DNA of 64,000 nucleotides from Plasmodium malariae (taxonomy: Eukaryota; Apicomplexa; Aconoidasida; Haemosporida; Plasmodiidae). The position numbers and the translations under genes are program-made. The stretch spans positions 2,601,001 to 2,665,000 of the forward strand of contig NC_041787.1 in the NCBI RefSeq assembly GCF_900090045.1, in the 5' to 3' direction. A model generated the notes under the pieces. It did not search any database. It was not told the origin of the DNA and was given only the letters and a program-made list of their open reading frames with translations. Every line of letters begins with the position of its first letter. Positions within the stretch are counted from its first letter, which is position 1. Shown here one piece after another: positions 53,945 to 64,000 of the stretch.

Positions 53945-54515
53945 ATAATAAAAACTGTGAAGATGGAATATTCAATTCAAGAACAAGTATATTATTACTA
54001 GAAAATTCGATCGAAACCAAAATTGTGGCTTTAAAAAATGTTACATAAAAAGAGATACATTCATTAAAGAAATTAATACGTTAATTGAGAATCAGAGTAT
54101 GATAGGAAAAGTTAATAGTCAAATAAATATAATTCAAGTGCTGAATCAAAAAGATTTAGTCAAGAAGTATCCTTTTGTCATATATAAATCTTTTTCAACA
54201 GTAGAATAATTTTTAAAAAACCACTCTATAAGGAATTTATTCCTTTATATATAATACAAAAAATGTTCCTGTTCTACTTAGAAAAAAATTTTAATATATG
54301 TAGTTTGTGAAAGAATCTTTTTAACATTTTTTGCACCAGTAAAACTTTCAATAATAAGAATTTTATTACTTTTATTCTTAGAAATCTATGATAAATTTAC
54401 ATGTTTTTCGTTATTCCTAGTTATATTAGGTATTTCTATGGTTATTCATGTATTGGTTAAACTCTTCTTATACGAATTTGTAGTTAAAGGAAATTTAGTT
54501 AAAGCATATGTGTAA
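53945..54515 (+). pseudogene. decayed exported membrane protein gene
   Basis: After an acceptor-like ATATTTAG, one frame reads NKNCEDGIFNSRTSILLLEN then IETKIVALKNVT and a stop. The start is typical for exon 2 of Plasmodium exported proteins, with a damaged RxLxE-like motif at ILLLEN. Further on another frame gives EINTLIENQSMIGKVNSQIN followed by IIQVLNQKDLVKKYPF. From about 54326 a third frame holds a hairpin of two hydrophobic helices (KLSIIRILLLLFLEIY and FSLFLVILGISMVIHVLV), ending LFLYEFVVKGNLVKAYV and a stop at 54513-54515. Several frameshifts and stops are present. Exon 1 was not found with confidence; MNIKNIFFYL near 53891 is a candidate. The helix hairpin close to the C-terminus resembles in layout, not in sequence, the gene at 9700. 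Confidence 0.65.
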
Positions 54516-57194
54516 AAGTATTGCTGCAAGGGAAAATGTTTATCTTGCAAATAAAAAAAGTATATAATATTTTGTATAATATAATGTTTTCAAATATTTT
54601 CTTATTAGATCCATGTAGATTTTATCTAGGTAAAGATATAATATACGCATATATATTTATAAATAAGGATAAAAATATATGTACTAAATATTTATAAAAG
54701 TACAGGTTTTTATATATTTTTTCCTATTGTGATGTAATATTTTGAATTTATTTATTAACCTGTCTTAACATTATATATATATATATGTAATATTGTGTTT
54801 AATAAAACTAAGAAATTGATATTTCTGAGTATTCATATAAATATGAGTTCTTTATAGGAAGAAAATATGTGTATATATGTTTAATCTAAATTTTTATAAT
54901 AAGAATTATGTATTCATTAAATTTAATATCTATAGTAACATTCAATATGTTAATGGAGCTAGCGAGGTAGTTTAAATATATAACAATCATATATTTTCTT
55001 TTTTCTATTTTAAGAATTTAAGTATATTAAAAATTTGTTAAAGAAACATATTGTATATTAGTTTTAATTTAGATGTTTCAATTTACTCTTCATTTAATAA
55101 AACTAAAAGTTTGTGCTCTATTTAATTAACATGTATTTCTTATTTAAATATACATATAATAGATAATTTATGTAAAAGAACTTAAGAAATATATATTTTA
55201 AAACTTAATATAAGAATGCTTTTATTAAATTTTTATATATTTATCCTATTTATGATATTGTCAAAGTACACTAATATTATTTTGATTTTAAGAACACATT
55301 ATTAATAGAACTTTATTAATTTTAAAATTTATAATGCTTTATAATAAATTGAATTATGATACTTTTGTTGTATTATTTTTGAATTAAATTAATTGTTAGA
55401 ATTAAATCTCATAAAAATTATCTAAATTTCTATAATAAAAAAAATGTGGATAAAAAAGAAATATATTTTTTTTGGGAAATACATTAAGAGATTATATTTT
55501 TGTATCTCTGTTAATCTGGCGTTATATTATAAGAATAAAAAAATGATTGTTTTGGTTAAGTCTTAAAGTATTAATGCATAATAAATGTTATTAATATATT
55601 TTCAATGAAATATATTTAACAATTAAATAATATATATTTAACTTTTAAAGTTAAATAAATATTTTTTTATAGCAGGAGTATATATGAATAAAAATTATGC
55701 ATTTGTGTTAATTTTCATTTGTTGTCTATAGATGAGTTTTCCAGAGTAGTAATATGACATTAAATATGTGCTTAATTGTAAATAGTTTTCATTAATTAAT
55801 TCAAAAATTTTTGAAATTTTTTTTCATCTTTATTTTAATTATATAATATTAAATTAAAGTTAATCAGCATATATGTATAAGTCAACTCATATAAATGTTA
55901 TATTGCTTTTATAAAAAATATAATTTTTTTTGTCTTTTAATTTAAACATTAATCTATAATGCGTATGAAATTATTAATTATAAATTATACAATTTTTTAA
56001 TAGGTTTTATATAAGTGCCTTACAAGTGATTATGTTTTATGTTTTTTAAAAATACTATTTTTTAATTTACATTTGAACGGTCCAATTAAGATTAATACTT
56101 GTATTTTAATCACAAAGCAAGTACTTTATAAAATATATTTATTAAATCATGAAGAATACAAAGCATTTGTTTTTTATTGCATAAGTGTAGTTGCAAATAG
56201 ACGAATAGATATTAATATTTGGAAGAATGCACATAAAAATTTAATCAAATTCTAATAAAAATTATAAAACAATTTTCATTTTTTTTTTTTTTTGTTTTTG
56301 CTATATTAATATTTCTTCTAAATATATATATTTAAGAAAAACAAAATATATTATATAAATGAATTTAAAAAATAACATAAAGAATTATGATATAAAATGA
56401 AGTTAATAATTAGAATTTTAAAAAATAGCAGTACTCGGATAAAAAATAATCCTGTGTTTACCTTTAAAATGTAAAATGTTCATATGTTATGTAGGACGTT
56501 GTTAATTTTTTTAAATATGTTATAGTATATAAACGAATATATGTATTTAAAGAGTAACTAAAGTATGTATCAAACTTTGATGAAAACTTTTTACAAATTA
56601 TTACTCTTTTAATTTATTGTTACTATTATAATATTGTTCAAACAACTATTATTTTATATGAAAAATATATAGTTTTTGGAATATATGATATTTATGAAAG
56701 TATAATAATATATAGTAAAATAGTAAAATCAGTAATATCAGTAATTATTCTATTAATAAATATAACAATAGATTATATCTATATTCTCTATATACTATAC
56801 TATAGATATATTCAATATTTACAAATAGCAAAAAAAAAAAAAACATATATTTTTTTTTTTGAAAAGAATTAATAATAACATTTATTTATTTACTATTCTA
56901 TGTAACAAAATTATATATTCTAAATATGTATGAATTAAAATAAATTATAATTATTTTAATTAAATTAGATTTTAGAGAATAAAATTAAAATAAAAATTTT
57001 AAAATAATTTATAACATTTATTTTTTTCTTTCTGTTTTATAAAATGTATTATTGATATTTCTGTTACATAATTTTTTTATAAGAACAGAATAAAAAAAAA
57101 TTAAAAAAATAGAAGTAGTGTCACAATTAAATGTATATTACATGAATGTAGTTTTTTTTTAATTGAACATACTACAACATATAAATTTTATATA
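54516..57194. other. intergenic upstream of fam-l
   Basis: AT-rich spacer; the final 430 bp are the fam upstream region. The 60-codon frame at 56073-56255 has no family resemblance. No gene seen. Confidence 0.6.
56774..56816 (+). promoter_or_regulatory. conserved pyrimidine-rich element upstream of fam-l
   Basis: TATATCTATATTCTCTATAT-like stretch, about 421 bp before the ATG at 57195, followed by a TATTCAATATTTACAAAT block similar to the CAATATTTCGAAAT that follows the copy near 32.3 kb. Confidence 0.5.
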
Positions 57195-58219
57195 ATGGAA
57201 AAAAAAATTATGTTAATCATATTTATTAATATTGCTACGTTTATACCTTTAATATGGATATGCCATTTAAGCAATGAAACTGTATGTTAATATTATTTAA
57301 TGATATTTGCAAATATTCCTTTTTCTTGTGCTTTATATTTATTAATACTTTTTTTTAGCATAATATTATTGATTCTTTTTAATTATAAGTATATACTTTA
57401 TTGTTTTAGAGGACATTTTATGGATCTTTGGGTGAAAACTATATAAATGACAAAAAATTAAATACAAAGGATTATCGATTATTAGCAAAATGTAAACATA
57501 ATAAGGATTCATGTACTATGGGGTTAAAAGAAGGGATACTAAATAATGATATGACAGAAAGAAAAGATATATCTAATAATGAAAACATATTTGCACAATT
57601 AAATAGACAATCAAATAGAAGTTTATCAAGGAATATAAAAAGGCACAAAAAAGTTAAAAAAAATAATTCTCGTATATTTGAAACAGAACAATATTCCCGT
57701 TTCGAAAAAAAGATATTCAAAGAACTTGATTATGCTAACTTTCTTAAAAACAACAGGGGGATTAGTAATAAGATTTACCAAAAAATAATACGTAAAAAGT
57801 ACGGATTTCGATTAAGTTTACCTATATTTTTTGTTTTGTTGTTATCCATATTACTTTTACTAGATTTATTCGTGGGTTATGGACTTATAAATGGTTTGTT
57901 TAAGGTTTTGAATATTATCTCTGTATCTTTGGAGTACCAAGCTGTAGGAAATGCGAAATCCCTACAAGTAATGCTGAAACCTCTATATGATTGGTTGAAA
58001 GAATCTCATTTTAGTTCTTTCTTCAAATGTGCTGTTAATGTAACAGGGGGGAGTTCAGGCAGTTCTAATATAGATAAACATTATTATATAACCGGTTTCT
58101 TTGGTTTTCTGATATATTTCATTCCCATCTTTATAATAGGTGTCACATGTTTATTAGGGGTTTTTTACTACCATAAAAAAGTTAAAAAATATGAAAAAAT
58201 TAAGTTTAAAAAAAGGTAA
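57195..58219 (+). CDS. fam-l protein, two exons, intact
   Basis: Exon 1 is 57195-57281 (29 codons, MEKKIMLIIFINIATFIPLI...). The intron is 57282-57409, with a GTATGTTA donor and a TGTTTTAG acceptor. Exon 2 is 57410-58219. The total is 298 residues, the longest fam-l here. The RLLAK motif begins at residue 52. The block is RIFETEQYSRFEKKIFKELD, then NFLKNNRGISNKIYQKI. TM1 is LSLPIFFVLLLSILLLLDLF. The loop is long (about 75 residues), rich in Gly/Ser near its end (GGSSGSSN). TM2 is FLIYFIPIFIIGVTCLLGVF, followed by YYHKKVKKYEKIKFKKR. It is the upstream member of the doublet with the fam-m copy at 60928. The two intact fam-l copies differ mainly in the linker and in the length and sequence of this loop. 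Confidence 0.9.
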
Positions 58220-60927
58220 AATAAACAATAAGAAATACGAACCTTTCTATAAGGAAATGATTAATGTGAAGTAATAACTTTTCTATCTTTAGTTATATAT
58301 CTATTAAACATTCTCATAATTGATTACTTTTATTGAAGTGCATCTATATGAACAAGGAATTTTTGATATACAACAATAGAAAAATATATTCTTAGATTTT
58401 TTTGAATTTGAATGTATTATATTTCTTCAAAATGTATTTTAAAATATTATTTCATTACATTACATATTATGACTTAAAATATATATTTATGTATTTATAT
58501 ATACTTTCATAGAAAATATATATATGCATCTTAAAAGGAATTTATTATAGTACAATTTTTATTGTTTCATTTAAGCCCTATATTATTTTATACTTGAACT
58601 ATATGAAAAAGTATTTTTTAATATTTCACTTTTTCTAATTTAAAATTATTATATGTTGATATAATTCAAAAAATATGCTTCACTACCTTAAAATAAAAAA
58701 TTAACAGGACTTTGTAAGTAATTACATGAAGTTCATGAATTTCGTTGCATTGAAATATATATATATATATTTACTTAAAAATACATATTAATTACTTTAT
58801 AAATTAGGTTTTATGAGACATGTGTTATAAATAATACATATTATAATAGTTCTTTTATTAATTGTTTAACTATTTGTTCCTAGTTTGAAAGGGAAAAAAT
58901 AAATATATAAAAAAATAATAACTTTATTGTGTATGAGTTATCAATTATTGCTTAAAAACTCTAAATTTGGTATTTTTTTTATTAAAGTGAACTGTTAAAA
59001 CCATTTTTTATTCTATTATTGTTTATAATTTAGGAGTTAATTCAATTTTTTAAAAAAAATTAAATTTAATTTATATTGAAAATATATAAATAAATATACT
59101 GTATATATTTCATTATTTTTTACAACGTTAATGGACAACCTTACTGAATTAAATGTAATTATATATCAATAAATAGTACATTGAAGTAGTTTTCCTTTTA
59201 TTATTGTTTTTCCTTAATTGTAGACATCTAAGAATGTACTATATATCTATAAAAATAAAAATTACTACTAACGGTAAGAAACATAAATGAATTCTTTTTT
59301 CAGTAAAATAATCACATGTATTTAAATATTTATATATTAATTTTATTTTATATGCTTGTATTTAAATATATTAATTTGAAAATTAATACAATTTCATAGA
59401 TGTACATATGTTTACATAGTCCATATTAACCATTAGTAATTTTTTTATATTAATAATATAAATTTTATAAACAAAATAAAAATGAAAAAAGAATTATTTT
59501 TTTATAAATGATTTATAAATAGATAATATTTTTTTATACTTTTGATAAATACTATTAAATTATATCAAAATGAAGACACAATTTTTGTGGTAAAGTTTTG
59601 CCTAAATAATACTAATTTATAAGAATTTCCATGTAACATTTTCCCAAGTAATTTATATGATTATATTTTACTTTTTATATATGATTATTTGCAGATTTAA
59701 ATGAAAATAATATGAAAATATTAATATATATTTTAATTATATCATTTATATAAGATTTGAAAAGTATTTTTTAGTCAATATATTGACCAATGTATATATT
59801 TTTCTTTGTAAAAGTATACATAGGACCTATATAAAATTAGGCTAATGTGTATGGGAATATTGTATGTTGAAAATGAAAATATAGATAATAAAAATTTTTA
59901 TAAGAAATACATATATATTTTTTTTATTAATTAATATTACTAAATTTTATTAAACTATTTTAGTCCATTTAAATAATAAATATATTCACAGAAAAGACAA
60001 ATACTACTATTTTGACAATGTTTATTTTATTTATTTTTTTTCTTCCTATTTAATGTATATCTTATGTAAGAAAAAATTAATTAAAAATAATATATAAAAA
60101 ATTAAGTAGTTGAATGCAAAGATTTTTCTTTAATTAATAGTGGTATATATTAAATATAATTAAAAAGTATAATATTCAAAAATTATGGTATAATATTAAA
60201 AAATCAATTTTTATTTGTATTTATAATATATGTTTCTGCATATATGAGGTTGCAGTTTATACATTTAATACTATAAAGGATTGTATGGGTTGAGGAATTA
60301 TCTAAAGCTTCTGTATTTATTTTTATAAAACAAAATATAATTCTATCATTATATTATTACCATTAATATACTGTTAAAATAATATATATTTTTTATGAGC
60401 AATAAGAGTTCCTTCTAAAATAAAATGTTTATACTCTTAGTATTATTATTATTATAGCATCCATAAAAATTGTACTTATAGTATTCATATATAGAGCATT
60501 CTATTATCTATATTCTCTACGCTATATATTCTATATAAATTCAACATTTAGATATATTTCGAAATCATATATATCTTTGTTTTCTATTTTCTTTTGGAAA
60601 AAATTAATAAAAAGAATTACTTAATTAGTGCACTACATTAAATAATAAAACTATAGTATTTGAATATTTATGAATAAAATTATATTATCTTATATAGACG
60701 AGAGATAATCTTTTATAATTAAAATTAAAATTTTATAATATGTATTTATAATTTGTTTACTGTATATTTTGTAACAGGAGTTATAGTTATATAATTTTTA
60801 TTAATTTGTTACAAATCAATAACAAAAAAATATTTGTAAAATAAATATAGCATCCATTATCATTAGAAGTATATTATATTATTATTAATTGTTTCCTTAG
60901 TATATTAGAGCATTAAATATATTTATA
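58220..60927. other. intergenic within a fam-l/fam-m doublet
   Basis: fam-l 3' flank, then spacer, then fam-m upstream region. Its length (about 2.7 kb) is close to that of the corresponding spacer at 30053-32712, but outside the two ends I cannot follow clear similarity between them by eye. No gene seen. Confidence 0.6.
60501..60545 (+). promoter_or_regulatory. conserved pyrimidine-rich element upstream of fam-m
   Basis: CTATTATCTATATTCTCTAC followed by GCTATATATTCTATATAAAT, about 427 bp before the ATG at 60928. It is nearly the same as the copy near 32.28 kb. Confidence 0.55.
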
Positions 60928-61826
60928 ATGGAACAAATAGTTAAGTCAATTTTATTTATTAAAATTTTTGCGTTTATCCTTTTAACTGGGATATGTCATT
61001 TTAAAAATAATGTGGTATGATATTATCATTGAAGGGTATTTAAATTATTCATATTTTATGTGTTCTATTATTATTAATATTGTTTCATATAATTAATTAT
61101 TTATCCATTAAAAATGATATACATATTTATATATTTTTTTATTCTTAGAACACGTTTAATAAATCCATGGATGGAGAGTACACACTTGGCAGAAAATTAG
61201 GTATAAAAACTTTTCGATGACTGGCAAAATGTAAGCAGGATAAGGATTCAAATATTTTAGAGTTAGAACAAAATATAAAAAACAATACAAAGTGCAAAAA
61301 AAAGGATATAGCTATTAATGAAAAAGGAGAAAAAGATAAAAACAAAAAATCTAATAAAAGTTCATTAAATAAGGCACAATACTATACCGAAGTTATAGAT
61401 TATAATAATGGAATGTTTGATGGAAAACATTTCCATTTTGAAAAAAAATGGATTAAAAAAAAAGATTACGATAATTTTCTTGAAAGAAACAGGAGAATTT
61501 GTGATATATCATTAAGAAAAATAAGATTTAGAAAGTATAGCATTGGAATTGCTATGTTTTTTATTTTTCTCTTGCTGGGAATAGGAATACCCATATTATC
61601 AAGTTTACCGTCCTTGAAAGAGGCATGGGAAAGCATTACAAACGATGGAATATTGAATAAATTGAAAGTTAATGTAGAAGCATGGGGAGACAATGTACTG
61701 TCCTATCTTATTATAGCATTATTTAGCGTACTTATGGTTATGTTAGCTGTTATGCTTATAGTAGGGTTCTACAAGATTTTAAGAAATAATGAAAAATATA
61801 ACAAAATTAAGTTAATAAAGGCGTAA
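60928..61826 (+). pseudogene. fam-m gene with a single in-frame stop at the export motif
   Basis: Exon 1 is 60928-61014 (29 codons, MEQIVKSILFIKIFAFILLT...). The intron is 61015-61148 (GTATGATA...TTCTTAG). Exon 2 is 61149-61826. The reading frame is otherwise open to the end, but codon 53 is TGA (61218-61220), directly after the arginine of the RLLAK-type motif. One T-to-G change from TTA would produce it. Downstream all fam-m parts are intact: KAQYYTEVIDYNNG, FDGKHFHFEKKW, TM1 (IAMFFIFLLLGIGIPIL), the loop, TM2 (IALFSVLMVMLAVMLIVG) and KILRNNEKYNKIKLIKA. Translation could restart only at internal Met codons without leader or motif. It is the partner of the duplicated gene at 32713. Confidence 0.88.
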
Positions 61827-64000
61827 AATGAATAATAAAAAATTAATATGTTTATGTAATGAAAATTTTAATATAAAGTAATAAGCGTAATATTTTTTAT
61901 GATTTGATTAATGAGAATACATATAATTTCTAAAATATTATAAATGTATATGCGTATAAATGGTGTTTTTAAAGCACAACATAAATATATTTTCATTGCT
62001 CTTTTTGAATCTAAATATTTTAATGCTTTTGAATTTGAGTAGATATTATTATTGTATCTTAATAATTACTATTGCATAAAGTATTTATTTATATTTTTAA
62101 ATATATTTCTATAAAAAATATGGGTTTATGCTCAAAAGTTTATGTATTATAGTACAATACGGATAATTATTTAGAACCCTAGAAATTAATGTTTGTAATA
62201 AAATATATTTCTTTCTATTTTGTGAATTTTAATCTAAAATTATTATTTGTTCAGGTAAATAAGAAAGTGTATTATTTTAAAATTAACAATAAGTATATCT
62301 TGGATTATATTAAAAGAACGATAGTAAATATATTACGATGTATTGATGTATATATATATGTTATTTTACTTAAGAAAGAACTTAATATTCATTATATATA
62401 ATATGTTTTAAGTGAAATGAGTTATAAATTATATCAATTGTAAAAATCCTTTTATTAGAATTTTAATTTTCCTTACATCGAATAAAAGTAAAATTATAAA
62501 CACATAATTAAGTAATATCCTTTTATATAGGATTCTTAGTTAAGAACTTATGGATTATATTTTAATTTCATTTCTATTCTTATTTTATTATATAAGTTTA
62601 TAAATATTATTAAATATACAAACAATTATTATTTAAAAAGAAAAAAATATACTTCATAGATTTAAGAAAATAAAACATTTTTTTATATATAAACTTAAAA
62701 AAAAGATAAAAGGAATAAATTTAGAATTATAAAAACATTTTTCTAATTGTTAATGTTTTCTTGTTTAAATCTTATATCTTTAATATATAAATGAAAGCAA
62801 CCTTTGCAGCACTAAAATTATTTCTTTATAAAAATTAAATTAAGTATATATCGAATTTTTAGAAGTAAATATTTTTTATAGATTAATTCTGGTTAAAATA
62901 TATTAAGTAGATATTAAATAAATGAAGTTGTAAGATAACACTACTTTATTACTTTTATTTTTTATTTTTGTTATGTGTCACATATGTGGTTGACAATGTA
63001 TGTAAATATATATTTTAATAAATAATTTTTGTTTAAATAAAAGCAATAATTAACAATTATAACAGAATAAATTTTGCTTTTATTATAATTAGATATATGA
63101 ATCATGTTCTCCGAACTTTGTTTTTATTAAATCTATGCTTACTGTAAAGAAATAATAATTAAAAATAAAATTTTGTACCTCATTATCATTAAAATTATTT
63201 CATTTATCCTTTCTATATGAATATTTCATTGTTTGAATAATTTTCTATAATTTCAATATTACATATATTTTTGTTTATTATTTTGAACGCAATATTAAGT
63301 ATAGTGCAAAATATATTATACATTGTTAATAACTAAAATTCACATTTATAGTAAAATCTAAAGACATATGTAACTATATACAATAAAAAAAATGAGTGAG
63401 TACACGAAGTTTACAATTTACAAATTACCATGGTGCCTAAAAATTTCATGTAATGAGAAATGAAATCCTCCTTTTCAAAATTATTATTCTTATTTGAACG
63501 TATAGATAATAAATTGTGTAGATAATATAGAAATGGATTCTATCTGGAAACTCAATAAAATAAGAATTACATTTCTATTTCTCAGATTCTATAAACATAA
63601 ACGTGTTACTTGCTATTATATTTATGGGAATATTTGTTGTATTTTTCTTTCTATATGGAGAAAATAAAAACTAAACATAGGCATTTAGATACTATTTGTT
63701 ATTACTAAAATTTACTTTATCAAAAAATTTATAATGTAGGTACACTATTTTTATTATTTATCATATATCAATTTTTTTAATCATATGTATGTTATATATA
63801 GAATAAGGTATTAATGTAGTTAAAAAAAAATAAAAATAATGCTAGAGCAGAACATATTTATGAATTATAAAATAATGGTTAGGATTTTTCCCATTTGAAT
63901 ACAATTAAAATTAGAATTCATCTACCTTAGCGCCAATCATAAATACCCTTTCAACAATATGACATATAATATATATCAATAGAAGAAAAAAACGTTAAAA
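61827..64000 (+). repeat. segmental duplication, copy 2 (cut by window end)
   Basis: Non-coding partner of 33568-35760. Close to the gene the two copies have many small differences; from about 62540 they run nearly base for base, including GATGTTCTCCGAACTTTG-like and TTTTGAACGCAATATTAAG landmarks. A 70-codon frame at 62189-62401 is not kept in the other copy and is not believed. Since copy 1 is followed about 500 bp later by the end of a PIR gene, a second PIR gene may lie just past position 64000. Confidence 0.88.

Noticed and set aside
56073..56255. 60-codon open frame on the + strand
   Set aside because: No motif, no exon partner, no similar text elsewhere in the window.
62189..62401. 70-codon open frame in copy 2 of the duplication
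   Set aside because: The equivalent position in copy 1 (about 33.93-34.14 kb) is not kept open, so it is not under coding constraint.

Overview
The window looks like subtelomeric DNA of a human-malaria-type Plasmodium, most likely Plasmodium malariae or a very close relative. The base composition is extremely A+T rich. The genes are short, with two to four exons and small AT-rich introns (88-159 bp). They belong to multigene families found near Plasmodium chromosome ends: fam-l and fam-m (known from P. malariae), a PIR gene, an STP1/SURFIN-like gene and a PEXEL-type exported-protein gene. No tRNA, rRNA, CRISPR or bacterial-type feature was seen. Family names come from recalled protein signatures; no search was run.

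Layout. All fam-l and fam-m copies are on the + strand: a fam-l C-terminal remnant (1-413), a broken fam-l (2401-3343), fam-m (6061-6933), a fam-m remnant (12321-12615), fam-m (15131-16008), a frameshifted fam-l (18563-19539), fam-l (29098-30052), fam-m (32713-33567), a frameshifted fam-m (50353-51248), fam-l (57195-58219) and a fam-m with one stop codon (60928-61826). Three fam-l to fam-m doublets have start codons 3.6-3.7 kb apart. The exported-protein gene (9700-10536), the intact PIR gene (36278-37455) and the STP1-like gene (41440-44042) are on the - strand. Two further decayed + strand genes were found by reading frames by eye: 26691-27194 and 53945-54515.

The fam genes share one architecture. 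A 29-codon exon 1 encodes a hydrophobic leader. A roughly 110-135 bp intron follows, with a donor often GTATGATA. Exon 2 carries a PEXEL-like RLLAK motif whose arginine is residue 52 in every undisturbed copy, then a charged linker, a family-specific block, TM1, a variable loop, TM2 and a short basic tail. They also share non-coding parts, including a pyrimidine-rich element 421-438 bp upstream of the ATG and similar 3' flanks. The array therefore looks built from repeated 3.4-3.7 kb units.

The block around 33.6-35.76 kb is repeated at 61.8-64.0 kb (offset about 28.25 kb). Its distal non-coding part is far better conserved than the neighbouring fam-m genes, and the second copy runs off the window end. 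No metabolic or housekeeping genes are present. The expected shared theme, from family knowledge, is display or export of variable proteins in the infected red cell.
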